NCBI RefSeq assembly: GCF_027943255.1
Contig: NC_072892.1
Coordinates: forward strand, 24,017,792-24,081,791
DNA: 64,000 nt
Direction of reading: 5' to 3'
From: Anastrepha obliqua
Taxonomy: Eukaryota; Arthropoda; Insecta; Diptera; Tephritidae
How positions within the stretch are numbered: the first letter of the stretch is position 1; the number at the start of each line of letters is the position of its first letter. Below are positions 11,278 through 23,216 of the stretch, in pieces. The notes beneath the pieces were generated by a model. That model was not told the DNA's origin, did no database searches, and saw only the letters and a program-made list of their open reading frames with translations. Both the position numbers and the translations under genes were made by a program.

Positions 11278-11797
11278 GGTCTATGGATAAGTTCGTGCGG
11301 TTTTACAACAGATGGCGTAACTTGATTATTATTCCATCGATCCACATTTCCAAACATTCATTGGAGAGCTACTGTCGTAAGGCACAAACGTCAGTATAAG
11401 TTTTTTATTTGAAGCGTAAACAACAATATTTTTACCACACTTGAAAATGTCGAATTTCGTGCCAAATAATGTGTTTTTGCGGGGAATTTTTTAATATGAA
11501 GAAAAAAGCAGCCGAAAGTCATCGTATCTTGGTGGAAGTTTATGGTGAGCATGCTCTAGCTGAGCGAACGTGCCAGAAGTGGTTTGCACGCTTTAAAAGT
11601 GGTGATTTTGGCCGCGCCGCCAAAGTTCATGGATACCGAATTGGAGGAATTGCTCGATCAAGATCCGGCTCAAACGCAAGAAGAGGTTGCAAAAACTTTG
11701 GGAGTTGATCAATCAACCATTTCCAAACGTTTAAAAGCCATGGGGATGATCCGAAATTCAAATTTCGAAAAAAACCGCACGAACTTATTCATAGACC
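11278..11797 (+). mobile_element. internally deleted mariner with intact ends
   Basis: About 520 bp between TA dinucleotides. The terminal repeats read GGTCTATG(G/A)ATAAGTTCGTG in both orientations and extend about 26 bp with one mismatch. It retains only the N-terminal DNA-binding part of the transposase: MSNFVPNNVFLRG at 11447, then KKKAAESHRILVEVYGEHAL and TCQKWFARFKSGDFG in the next frame, then ELEELLDQDPAQTQEEVAKT. The sequence jumps from just after KRLKAMGMI to the right terminus, removing all three catalytic Asp. It is a non-autonomous derivative. Confidence 0.85.
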
Positions 11798-11799
11798 TA

Positions 11800-14195
11800 T
11801 TATTAAATGTATTATTATTCTTATTATTATGGGGAGGCTTAGGAACGATTTATTGCGCCCCTCATGGATTCAGAGAATTTCACTGAGCCCAACTTCCTCA
11901 ATAAAATACATAAATGAATCAATGTGACAGTGTTTCGCTCAGCCTATTAGCGTTGTGTTAATGCCAAAATGAACAAGCTCAGATATGGATATTAGTCGCA
12001 CTTTACGAAAGACAGTCGTTAATGTGGCGAATTCTAACCCCCTAACTGCCTGGAGATATCAAATGTTTACTTTGTAGCTAAATTACATTTATATAGTAAT
12101 AACGATTTGAAGTTATTGAATTTCAAACCCATGGTCCTTTATCAGCTTAATTTCTTAGCTTTGTGCGAGTTCGGGATCAATGTACGCCATTTATGTCGTT
12201 ATTCTTAAGTCATTTTGTATTTCTCAATTTGGGCCTTCCCGTCATTTTTGTACGCATGATTTTTAAGTTTACCGGAAAAAGACTTCAATTGGTTGGCATT
12301 GTGGTGAGTTAGTGGAATTTGGTGTTTAGGCACAAAATTCATGTTTTCGGTGACAAGGTAAAGCAAAATATAATAGTTCTTGCAAAATGCCAGGAGGTTT
12401 TACTTGCCCAAAATGCGTAGTCACCCTCGCTATGAGTAAAATATTTACAAATAAATATTTTGATAGACAATCTGATTGTTTTGTTCAATGAAGTTTTCAA
12501 CTTCCCAGGCCGGGAGAGGAGATAATTGAATTGTGATCTTGTGATATTCAAATAACTATTTTTCCCCCAGACTTGTATTATTTTTGTCTTTCAATGTTTG
12601 ATAACTTCATTGATTTCTTAATATTTGAGTTTTTGCTCATTTATGTTATTTAAACCGATTGTGCTTATTTTTATTATATTTACTTATATGTACTTAGGTG
12701 TAGAGAAAACGCGTGGAAAACGCAACATTTCTAATGTTCCTTCCTGTATGGCATCACTGGCTAAAGTTATAAAAAGTACATATTTTGACCGTCACTCACA
12801 CTCTTTTTCTTCCTACCTTTTGACAGCCACCTTTGGTGAGAGTTTATGATGGTGTGAGTTCTTGATCTTTTATCGACAAAAAAAAAAAAAAAAACAGAAA
12901 GTAATGCCTTTGACTTGGATAATTTACAATAAAAAAATATTTTTTAAATATTCTTAGCTAGAATAATGATTTTTTTTTTCTGAGAAATATGTAAATTTTT
13001 ACGTAGTTTTTAGACTTTTAGATACGATTTTCCATGAAATTTAAACATTTTAATGCAACCCATGTTTTATAAGACAGCGTTTTGGAATCAGGCGATTTCA
13101 ACTGTGGGAATGTTTTAACAACCAACTGACAGTGTTGCTACTTATAGATCTGTACAATGATCTTGTCTTTTCTGGTCGGAACAACGTCTGACTGAACGAT
13201 CGTAAGAATGAGTGTGGCAGCTGAAGTTACTCTCACAATTTAGCTTCGGATGGTCAAACCTTGTAATCTATGGTATCATCCTTGCTGCCTTCCTATTTTC
13301 AAAAGTATTCAAAATAGATTACTTTACAAAAAATATATGATGCACTGCTTAAAAAACTAAGAAAAATTATTTCTCCACTCATTTCAATCTGACGCGTATC
13401 ATAAAATTTTTCTAGCTTCAGGTGTAAGGATCATTGAACTTTTAAAACTATTGTTTGACGAAAGCTACAACGCATTTAGGCCTATAAATTGAATCCATTA
13501 AATAGTAACGCCCTCAAAATTGTGGAAAAAACGTATAAGAACACATTGATTTTGAAGAAAACAACAATCGAAAGTCTCGTATTGGCTGAGAAAATTCCTT
13601 AAAAAATATACGTACTTATTTACAACAAAAAAGCAAAAAGAGCCAAGACACTTTTTCCAGTATTGATTAAACAGACAGTCGAAAAATCTCCTTGACTTGA
13701 ATTTGCAGATTACCGGGCTTTGAGAGCGCAATAAATTTTCACAAACAAAACTGTTTACGACAACAACATACAACGGCCATTTCTCCCAGCTCGCCGTATG
13801 GAGAGGTGAAACGGAAGTGATTACTACACATTTTTATTTCATTATTTACTTTTTCTTATTGATTTTGCTTTTGTTTTTAAACCTACGGCATGGCATGACG
13901 CCAAATCATTCATAGCTGCGGAGCCTTGTCACAACAAGTGTCGATGCAGTTGTGCTTGCCGCCACTGCGAAAATGTTCAACTAACAAATATTGCATAAGA
14001 TTGAAAAGCACTTGTTGAGATAACGACAAATAAACAAATGCAAAAGTATAGGAAAATATTAGCATGTTTTTTTCTTTTATATCCGCTGACAATGTTTTAA
14101 CTCCATAGATCCTGATCGCCGGCAATTGCGCGTATAATTGAAATTAAGTCATAAATTGCAGTGAATGCATAAATCCAATCGACGCTCATAAAATC
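11800..14195. other. unassigned AT-rich stretch
   Basis: No coding family, terminal repeat or RNA gene was recognised over about 2.4 kb. It has homopolymer runs (for example poly(A) near 12878-12895) and short frames of 60-90 codons lacking any motif. Confidence 0.5.
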
Positions 14196-15453
14196 TCCAT
14201 TTATATGCAACAGTTTGCAGCGATCGCCGACAACAATCAGGTTATCGGCCGCCGGTCGCCGGGCACTGCGCAGTCGCCACAAGAGCATAAAAGAGGCCGG
14301 AGTTGGTTTAGCTGTACGCTGGACGCTGGACGCTGGCGTAGCTGCACTTGTTAACCCAATTCGTTTGTATTTAGCCATACAAGACAATAATTCAATAAAG
14401 CCATTCGGGCTGTAATAAAAAATCCAATCTGCAAATCGTTTAGAGCTTATCGCCACTCTGTATCTTGTTACAGGTTGCTGCTGTTAATATTTACAGGCGC
14501 TCTGCAGCAGCTGTTGCTTGTGCACCAGCGCACACATACATGTATACTTGTACACGCAAACACACATACACATGCACATAGATAGGCTGATTGTATTGCC
14601 GGCACACTCAAATGGAGCTGCAAAATGTCGCTTGCCCTGAATAACAGAGGAGTGGCGTCGCGGCAGGAAACTTTGGAATGTAAATTTTGGGTGCTGGGTG
14701 GCAGTGCTCGTACTAACAAAATCATAAAAAATGTGCAATTTAATTGGAAACACTAAACGTTGGAAATAGAAAGGATCAGACTCAAGTTTGGAACAACGTT
14801 CGCCTAATTTTCGGCATCCAGCCACAAAGTGCTTGTGACAGTGCTTACGTTTGAGTCTTTGTAATTGAGCCATCATCACTTAAATCATAAAGTTATCTGT
14901 GGCAGTACAAAAGTGAATGGTTGCTAGCAGGTAGCTGCTGAGATAGGCTCTAATACACCAATGCATTGAATCAGTTATGAGTGCGCGCAAAAAAAAACCA
15001 AAAAAGCAAAAAAAAATTGTAATAATAATAAGCCCAATTTCATCGTAGATGCTGGCAATCGATGACTGTGCAAGAGAATGGCAGCCAAAATGACAGAGAG
15101 CGGGTTGCGGTAAAGCCACGACACAGACCGACTGACATTTCCAGAGAAATCACTTAAGTGACTTTTCAACTTTTACTTTTCTTCGCAATGCGGTAGTTGG
15201 GTTGTGCGCGATAAATAAATAAATATCGAGTGCATGTGTGTGTGTTTGTACGAGAGTTTATACGTTTATATCTTAACGGTTATGTCAGCTTTTAGGTAAG
15301 TGTCAGGCGATGTAGCTTCGCCTGTTGTAATCTTACGTCAGATACGGCGATTTTCCTTTCTAACAAGCGACCCAGCAGGCAATGCAATTATTTCAATAAA
15401 ATTCTACAAAGCTTAAAAATTATTATTTTTTCTGTAGAGCGTTTTTATTGTGA
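14196..15453. other. unassigned, GC-richer stretch with simple repeats
   Basis: Base composition is visibly less AT-rich than the neighbours. It contains a small ACGCTGG tandem (about 14317-14336) and a CA/CATA-rich microsatellite (about 14528-14582). Minus-strand frames of 119 and 131 codons overlap here but show no recognisable domain. This could be conserved non-coding or an unrecognised host segment. I cannot tell from sequence alone. Confidence 0.4.
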
Positions 15454-15766
15454 GCGACCGCAGTAGCCGAATGGGTTGGCGCGTGACTATCATTCGGAAG
15501 TGTGTAGGTTCGAATCTCGGTGCATAAAACATAAAAATGAAAAACATTTTTCTAATAGCGGTCGCCCCTCGGTAGGCAATGGCAAATCAGCGATTGTATT
15601 TTTGTCATGAAAAAGCTCCTCATAAAAAACCATTTGCCGTTCGGAGTCGGCTTAAAACTGTAAGCTCTTCCATTTGTGGAACAACATCAAGACGCACACC
15701 ACAAAATAGTAGGAGTAGCACGGCCTAACAGAAGTGTAAGTTCTAATTATTTATTTTTTTACTTTT
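15454..15766 (+). repeat. tRNA-derived SINE, copy C
   Basis: A full-length plus-strand copy starting GCGACCGCAGTAGCCGAATG, with A box about 15464-15475 and B box GGTTCGAATCT about 15508-15518. The body contains GCGGTCGC (about 15559), complementary to the first eight bases, and the GCCGTTCGGAGTCGGC near-palindrome (about 15637-15652). It ends in an AT-rich tail directly abutting the LINE 3' module at 15767. Confidence 0.88.
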
Positions 15767-17951
15767 AGGTAGGTGAAATGGTTGAAGTACCACTCTGGCA
15801 TTCCCCAAGTAGCACTAAAGCGCCGTTTTGGTATCATTAAGGGGAGGTTCTAGTCCAAATCGACCAAAAAAACTTTTTTTGTATTGCTTTATTTTCATTC
15901 TTAATTGTTAATTGATTTTACGAGTTATAGCGTATAGACGAGAGAGCGAGTCGGCCGAAAAACAGGTAAAAGCGCGCGCTCGGCGCCGCTTCGAGATAAG
16001 GCACTCGAAACACGTTTTTTTGGGCGCGGGATGCGATTTCGCTTCTACGACTACACCGATTTCGACATTTGATGGCTCAAAGTAAAGCTTATTCAATCTA
16101 GGGGGCCTTCAGCAAGCGGGTTTTGTCAAAAAATTTTTTTTAGTATTGTTTTTTTTAACGTTAAACAAATAAAATAACAAATAAAAAGAGCCAAAAAAGG
16201 TGTTTTTTTTTCAAGGGTCCCAATTTTTTTTAAAAAGAGTTTTTTAAAACTCGGAAATTCACAAAGCCCCCAAATTTCATCTACTTTAAGTTTTTTTTTG
16301 GTTTTTCGTTTCAGATAACTTGGGAGGGAGGTAGAGTGCCCCACGACAATTGTTCCCCGCCGCGCACGACCGTCGCAGTGAGGGCTGGAGCTGCCATTTT
16401 ATATTATTCTTACTCGAAAAACTTTTGTAAACTTTTTCAAATATAGACAAATAAATGCCAAAAACGTTAAAAAAAAAAACGTATGTACTCTCAAAACAAA
16501 AAAACAAAACAAAAATCATGAAACTACGCACATTTTCGGGCCTTTGGACTAAGACCTCCCCTTAAGAGACCTCTAACAGGCAGATATCTACAGGCAGCCA
16601 GAACTCTTGATATTCTGGAGAAGATTGATGGGATTTATACTCGAGCACTATCCCAGGCGGTCGAAAAAAGGAGCTTCCAGTGACCTTCATTGTCATCGCC
16701 ATAAGCTCATTCAGATCATTGTTCCATCGCCTACGACACTCACAAAAATCTTCCGCAGAATCCTTCTCTCAAACACCCCAAGGAACGCCTCATCGGATAT
16801 TCTCATCGTCCAAGCCTCTGCGTCATACGTTAGGACGGGCATGATGAGAACCTTGTAGAGTGTTAGTTTTGTTCGTTAAGCGAGGACTTTACTACTCAAT
16901 TGCCTAGATAGTCCAAATCAGCACTTGTTGGCAAGAGATATTCCCCGTTGGATTGAAGACTGGCATTATTATCGGTGTTAATGCTGGTTCCCAGATGAAC
17001 GAAGTCTTTTACAATCTCGAAATCATAACTGTTAAGAGTTACGTGGGTGCCGATATGCGAGTGCGCCCACTGTTTGTTTGATGACAGGAGGTACTTTGTT
17101 CTGTCTTCGTTCACCACCAGACCTACTCACTTTGCTTCTTGGGAAATACAGAACTATCAGCGCGGTTGATGTCAATATCATCGGCATACACCAACAATTG
17201 TACGCTCTTATAAAAAAATGTGCCTGAGCGATTATGTTCTGCGGCTCGCACGATCTTTTCCAGTAGCAGGTTAAAGAAGTCACATGACAGCGAGTCACCC
17301 TGTCTGAAACCTCGTCTGGTATCAAACGGCGCGGAAAGATCGTTCTCAATTCTGACGGCGCTGTTGATATTGAGCAACGTCATCTTGCATAGCCGTAACA
17401 GTTTTGCTGGGATAACAAATCCAGACATTGCGACAACTCCTTTTTGTGCTGAAAATTACCTCATTTAAATGTCCATGAGCACGTCAAGAAGTCAATTCGT
17501 GAACGCCTAATTATTGAGAAAGTCGACATATCGATGTTGAAGGCAGGCAGGTTCAGCAACATTTTACGTTACAGCAACAATATTCGCAACAGAACGTCTT
17601 GTTTTTGGGCTGCGCGACTGGTCCGCCTTTTTATCCTCCATATAACCAGTTTCTTGAACTGCATAAAAAATCTAGGTCACTCCTAATTACGCCCGAAAAC
17701 CAAAAATGAAAAATATTGTATTCTGTCTGTTCCGGAATCCCACACCGTTCACTTGCGGTTGATCAATACGCCTTCCGGAGTATAGAAAGAACAGCCAATA
17801 AACTGTAAATAGTATGCTCGCCCGATTCGGGCCATCTGGCTTGGCAGAGCCCAAGAAAACAGAGTTTATATTCTAAAAATTCTTTACGTATTTGTGCCGG
17901 CTGCCGGAACCATAGCGTATTTACATTCGAAGTTCCAAATCTTGGTCTCAA
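15767..17951 (-). pseudogene. chimeric RTE LINE with a foreign 3' module (copy 1)
   Basis: Minus-strand order, from right to left. First is an AP-endonuclease N-terminal piece at 17763-17951 (GTSNVNTLWF, EYKLCFLGLCQARW, SGEHT). A non-coding or unrecognised gap follows at about 17450-17700. Next is the RTE reverse transcriptase at about 17123-17428 (RRGFRQGDSLSCDFFNLLL and the catalytic LVYADDIDI). Then comes the thumb region KDFVHLGTSINTDNN (about 16960-17010) and a decayed tail to about 16700. The 3' module (about 16698 back to 15767) is not RTE-like. The same module ends RNase H-type LINE relics at 35.4-36.0 and 50.3 kb. A TTAA-flanked element interrupts the module. Confidence 0.78.
15837..16565. 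mobile_element. TTAA-flanked non-autonomous element (piggyBac-like), family 1
   Basis: About 725 bp bounded by TTAA at 15837-15840 and 16562-16565. Terminal repeats begin GGGGAGGT(T/C)(C/T)TAGTCCAAA at both ends in inverted orientation. The paralogous LINE module at about 35500 has a single TTAA at the same place (CATTAAGAAACAC), giving a natural empty site and showing the TTAA was duplicated on insertion. TTAA duplication is the hallmark of the piggyBac superfamily. No transposase is present, and internal frames are shadows of AT-rich runs. Confidence 0.8.
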
Positions 17952-17959
17952 ATGTAGAT

Positions 17960-19338
17960 TTCATGCTAAAAGTCGTCAACTTGGGGTCCGTTTGGCAACT
18001 TTTTATCGTTGTGATAATCGGTAATCGGGTTGCTTCTAGATCGGTAGATTAATAGTCCACCTCACCCGATTCTGATGCTGGGGTTGGTAGCTAATCTTCC
18101 AGACAAGCGCCCAGTTTGCTGGGCGATGACAGCATTTCCTCGGCTTAAGAATGGTTAGGTTATACCGCCCATGCACGGTCATCAGAATCTGGTTAGTTTT
18201 GAAGAACAGGCAGTGCCGCGTGAAGGGGAGGATGACAATCGAGAGGGATAGGCTATTTATTCGCGCCACTTGCCCCGTTTACCCACTTAAAATGGTGTTC
18301 GAATTCAAGTCCTCTTACAGCCGGTATGAAAGCCAAAAAAACGTTTATCATTTCAAGAGATGGAGGTACCAAAAAATCATTCGACAGCGCTGGGGTCAAA
18401 CAACAAAATATATATTAACTAAGTTTTCTATAACCTTTTACAGATAGATTTATTCATGCATTGAGCGCCTGCACTATGTAAGTAATCTCCACCGAATCGA
18501 ATTCATTGTGCATTTATGCAACAGACCAATGCTACCGATAGCTGCAAGCGTGCAAAATCACATGAAAATTTAATATTACAGAGTTGATAACCACATTTTG
18601 ATTGGTTTCACTTTTTTCAAAACACCACCTGGGCTAGCAAATAAAGCAACAGTACAGTACGACCAACCACGAACAACGGTAGTCACATTGAAACCGCTTC
18701 AAATCGCCAACGGCCAATGCCAGCTACCCATTCCGTCAGTCAGCCAAATGCGGCAAAAGAAAAATGGAAAAAAGTGAAAGTGTTTTTCATTGTTGTTGTT
18801 GTTGCCTTCCGCTGTTGACGCTGCCAACCGGCAAACCCAAAAGTTGAAAGCTGTTGAGCTACTTCCTCCTATCGCCGCACATTCCCAATTTAATTAATTC
18901 CGTGTTAATAAAATAAACTCGCACACATAAACAAATTAACTCTAGTATGTGTGTATATGTATGTGTGTGCATATCTATTTAAATCAGCCAAAGCACATAC
19001 ATATATTTTCAAGCCAAGAATTGCACTATACTTGTGCTGTATCCTTTATCATATGCGAGTTTGTGCTTCTGGTTAGCGTGCGATTGAGGAGTGAGTAGCA
19101 GTGACCTCTCGGCGTGTGTGAACACTGAGTGCCTGTAACCTGTAAAGCGAAAGTAATCACTTGGCGCAATTTTCGACATGCAGTTAACCGTTTGAATATT
19201 TGATGTTTTGGTGACGATTTTCAGTCAATACAACGCCCCTCTACTATACTGTAATTCTGTGTAGCTGATAATTCGCTGAAGCTAAATTCGATTACATAGA
19301 TTTTGAATCGCTTTATACTGTGAAACATTTTTCGGCAT
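17960..19338. other. unassigned stretch
   Basis: The first 80 bases may still belong to the LINE relic. Beyond that no family was recognised. Frames of 77 and 98 codons overlap antisense at 18036-18447 without known motifs. TG/GTGTAT simple repeats occur near 18945-18975. Confidence 0.45.
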
Positions 19339-19339
19339 A

Positions 19340-20074
19340 CAGGGTTCGATTGAAAAGTAATGAGCCTTATTTTTTTTAAGCAGTTTTATTAACCCTTTGG
19401 CTTATACAACTAATACCCTTCAAAATAGGACCCTTGAGCGCTGGTAGCGGACCTTCCACTGCAGGAAACATTTTTTAAACTCATTCGCCGGAATCGCGTT
19501 CAATTCGGCTGTCACAGCTTTTTTAGATCACCTCGATGGAGTCGAAGCGCCTCCCCTTCAGCTTTCTTTTCAGGCGCGGGAACAAGAAGAAGTCCGGAGG
19601 GGACAGGTCTGGGCTGTAGGGAGGGTGGGGAAGCACCGGAACCCGCATCTTGGCCAATGCAGACGTGCAAAGGAAGGCGGTGTGCGCCGACGCATTGTCG
19701 TGGTGAAGGGTCCAATTGTTGACGAGGTCGGGCCGAACCCGGGCGACGCGGTTTTTTAGCCGAAGGAGCACTTCTTTGTAAAATGCCGCGTTTACAGATC
19801 TTCTTGGAGGTACAAACTCTTTGTGAACGATGCCTCGAGAGTCGCAAAAGATGATCAGCTGCATTTTCGCTACTGCAAAATCCTAACACACTTTTAAAAC
19901 AGCTTTCACGTGCGGAGCAATATTGACTGCACCGCTGTTGCCAGCGAACTGGGACCGGTTTCTAGTGGAAGGGGAAGGTCCCACGATCATTTTGCCCCAC
20001 CAGCCGATTCGGTAGATCGCTTGGCAGACGCTGCGCGCGGGAAGGCAGGTTCATTACTTTTCAATCAAACCCTG
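19340..20074 (-). mobile_element. internally deleted mariner (DD34D)
   Basis: 735 bp between TA dinucleotides, with inverted ends of about 27 bp (CAGGGTT(C/T)GATTGAAAAGTA start, two mismatches in all). The minus-strand transposase fragment at 19523-19864 has LIIFCDSRGIVHKEFVPP, the second Asp in TLHHDNASAHTAF, and PYSPDLSPPDFFLFPRLK with the third Asp 34 residues later. The N-terminal half and first Asp are missing: the 5' leader joins directly to the middle of the gene at about 19865. Its coding part is markedly GC-rich compared with its surroundings. Confidence 0.87.
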
Positions 20075-20445
20075 TATACTTCTATGGGCAATTTTGATAG
20101 GGGTTTGCTTAGAACGCACATTATCTGACCAGCTGAATTTAAAATTTGTACAGCAATAATGTAAAAGCGTTATAAGCCTTAGCAGTCAGTGCTTATTATC
20201 TTAGGGTATCAACTATTTATAGCTGGTTCTCTGGTAAATAAATAAATAAAAATATTTTTACTCCAGCGAACAAGAAATGTGATGTAAAACAATTTCATAT
20301 TTCAGCTGAGAATGTAGGCTAAGCTTTTTTTCGTCTGCTAGCAAAGCCGAATCAGTTAGCCGATGAACAGCTGAAACTTAAAGGCTGAGGAACCGTTAAT
20401 TACAAACGGTATGCACCATTTTCCAAATGCAGTAAAACTTGCAAA

Positions 20446-20778
20446 AACTTGCGACCGCCGTAGCCGAATGGGCTGGTGCGTGATCACCATTCGGAATTCA
20501 CTGAGAGGTCGTTGGTTCGAATCTCGGTGAAAGCAAAATTAATAAAAATATTTTTCTAATAGCGGTCGCTCCTCGGCAGGCAATGGCAAACCTCTGAGTG
20601 TATTTCTGCCATGAAAAAGCTCCTCATAAAAATATCTGCCGTTCGGAGTCGGCTTGAAACTGTAGGTCCCTCCATTTGTGTAACAACACCAAGACGCACA
20701 CCACAAATAGGAGGAGGAGCTCGGCCAAACACCTAACAGAAGTGTACGCGCCAATTATTTATTTTTTTTTTATTTATT
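20446..20778 (+). repeat. tRNA-derived SINE, copy D, with target duplication
   Basis: The best-preserved copy. Head GCGACCGCCGTAGCCGAATG starts at 20451, A box about 20461-20472, B box about 20514-20525, complementary GCGGTCGC at about 20561, and an AT-rich tail to 20778. The flanks carry the 13-bp direct repeat TAAAACTTGCAAA (20433-20445 and 20779-20791), direct evidence of retrotransposition by target-primed reverse transcription. The minus-strand frame of 71 codons through it is an artefact. Confidence 0.92.
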
Positions 20779-20945
20779 TAAAACTTGCAAATTGGTTGTG
20801 ATTTTTTAGTAGTTGCCATAAAAGATGTACTTGCAAGATACAAATAGCAAAATATGGGCACATGAAATATAAATTTCTTTTGAAAAAAACGCAACGAAAT
20901 CTCATACCTTTGTTTAAAATAGTGACTATCTACTGTTTGCAAATA

Positions 20946-21302
20946 CAGTAGGTTCTGTTTTTATGCGGCTTTTTTTTATGCGGTTTTGAAATAGTGCGGT
21001 TTTTTTTTAAATTACAAAATGCATGTCGACCTATAGGGAATTGTACATATAATCAAGATTCTAAACCAGCTAAGCAAAAACTCATCACAGATTCATGCGG
21101 TCTATGGAACGTATCTATAGTTATAATATGGGACTAGTGCCCTTTTTTATGCGACTTTATTACATTATTTCAGATTTATGCGGTTTTAGCATTTGAAACG
21201 TATCTATAGTTTTACTATAGAACTAGTAGCTTTTTTTATGCTGTTTTTTTTTTATGCTGTTTCTTGCGGAACGTATCTACCGCATAAAAACAGAACCTAC
21301 TG
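20946..21302. mobile_element. short TIR element (MITE), TA-flanked, pogo-like
   Basis: 357 bp between TA dinucleotides. The ends CAGTAGGTTCTGTTTTTATG are inverted repeats of about 23 bp. The inside is made of degenerate repeats: AACGTATCTATAGTT occurs at about 21109 and 21199, and TTTTTTATGC recurs. The CAGTAGG end and TA target suggest a pogo/Tigger-derived MITE, which is inference. There is no coding capacity. Confidence 0.8.
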
Positions 21303-21304
21303 TA

Positions 21305-21955
21305 TCTGAATCCACGCCAGCTAAATAAATAATTTTGGAAAAGTTTACTTTATGCTTTGCACATCCGCTTAAGACGTCACTTAATAATTTATTACCTCAA
21401 AATATCAATTCAAGTAATTTACAGCGCTTAGAGTATCACGCCACTTTGCTGTCTACTTCCAATGGCATCATCACAACATCCCAATCGTACAATCATATTT
21501 TCTAAGTAATTACTAATTTGTTGTTAGTAAGTGCTTCGTTTAGATTTCCCCAACATGCATACAGATGCTTCCTCATTAACAGTTGTTACTATTTCACGTG
21601 CCATTGGATTAGCAGAGAATGCTAAGCGATTAACATTCTCGGGCAGTAGCAGCGGCATTAATGTAAAGATTATTTACGTTAATATTTAATTAACAGCACA
21701 CATTCAACAGCATGCCATTAACACCAGATTAACAGTAGAGCGAACTTGCACGACATAGCTAATTAATTCTTATTTGGATTTAAGGTGTCTTTGATGTCTC
21801 ACGTAAATGCACATTTTAAGGCATAAATAAAATGCGGTGCATGAAATCGATAACATTTGTAGGATTAATTTTGGATATATTGGTGGTACATATAATTAAT
21901 TTCGTATTTGTTACAACAAATTTATGTAGTCAATATTTTGACAGTGACAGCTATT
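21305..21955. other. unassigned stretch
   Basis: No gene or repeat boundary was recognised. Confidence 0.5.
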
Positions 21956-21999
21956 CTATGTTAAAGCACGCCAAAAAATTAAGTAAATTTGATGTGTCA

Positions 22000-23000
22000 C
22001 AGTGAATATTAGTAAACACACAATTTTTTTTATTACAGTCAAAATGTCAAATTACGTTCCAACAAACCAGCGTTTGCGGGGAGGTTTGCTTTTGTTCTTC
22101 AATTTAAAGAAAAGTGCAACAGAAGCACATCGTTTACTCTCAGAAGTAAATGCTCCAGAGGTTAGGTATGCCAGCAGTGGTTTGCACGATTCAAAAGTGG
22201 TGATTTTGACACAGAAGACAAAAAGCGATCAGGTCCATCAAAAAAGTTAGAAGACGAAGAATTGGAGGCATTACTCGATCAAGATCCATGCCAAACTCAA
22301 GAAGAACTTGGAAAAACATTGGAAGTCACTCAACAAGCCACTTCTAAACGTTTAAACAAGGAAATTGGGTGCCACACGAATTGAAGCCGAGAGACGTTGA
22401 GAGACGATTTTGCATGTCTGAAATGCTGCTTAATCGCCACAAAAATAAATCGTATTGTCACTGGCGATAAAGAGTGGATTCCTTGCGAAAATACAAAGCG
22501 TAAAAGATCATATGTGAAGCCAGGTCAACCAGCCAAATCGATATGGTTTGAAGGTGTACTATGAGCTGTTGAAATCGGGCCAGAGACCACGGGAGAGCTA
22601 TACAGGGAACAATTGATACATTTGAAGCAAGCAATAGCCGAAAACGGCCAACCAGACGCGAGAAATTGATCTTCCATCATGACAATGCTCGGCCACATGT
22701 CGCCGTACCGGTCGAAAATGATTTGGAAAATGCCGTATGGGAAATTCTACCTCACCCGCCTTATAGCCCAAACATAGCAACTTCTGATTACCACTTGTCT
22801 CGGTCGATGCAGAATCACCTTTCTGGTATACGGTTCACCAATGTTGAAGGTAAAAAAAATGGCTTGATGACTTTCTCGGCGCAAAAGATGAGACGTTTTT
22901 TTGCGATGAAATCCATAAATTGGTTGAAAGATGGGAAAAAGTTGCCGCTTTCGATGGACAATATTTTGAATAAAATATCTTTTCACTTTTATACTTAAAT
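22000..23000 (+). pseudogene. mariner (mauritiana-like, DD34D) transposase relic
   Basis: The start MSNYVPTNQRLRGG is at 22044, followed across frameshifts by NLKKSATEAHRLLSEV, a QQWFARFKSGDFD segment and LEALLDQDPCQTQEELGKT. The first Asp is in IVTGDKEWI (about 22457-22483). The second is in MIFHHDNARPHVAV (about 22666-22707). YSPNIATSDYHLS (about 22762-22800) replaces the usual SPDLAPSD but keeps the catalytic Asp at spacing 34. A KRKRSYVKPGQPAKS stretch after the first Asp resembles Mos1-type proteins. Several frameshifts and stops inactivate it. Terminal repeats were not identified. Confidence 0.85.
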
Positions 23001-23216
23001 AAATGGGTTTTCTAACAAAACAATACGAAATTAATTATATGTACCCCGAATAGAAAAAGCTAAACAGGTGTCTAAGGTTTAAAATTTCATTAAAAATACC
23101 AAAAGATTTGAATAAAAACCATTTTTTCCGTATAAAATATAAAATACTCAAATTGTGCCAGCTCTCTAACAAAACTTAAAGTTGCATGGCTTGTTTTATT
23201 TGACCAACGCAAACTA

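Noticed and set aside
15908..16531. open frames inside the TTAA element as a transposase
   Set aside because: They are short, Lys/Phe-rich translations of poly(A)/poly(T) with no DDE/D motif.
20446..20530. tRNA gene from the A and B boxes
   Set aside because: The sequence does not fold to a clean cloverleaf and recurs with a non-tRNA body. It is a SINE head.
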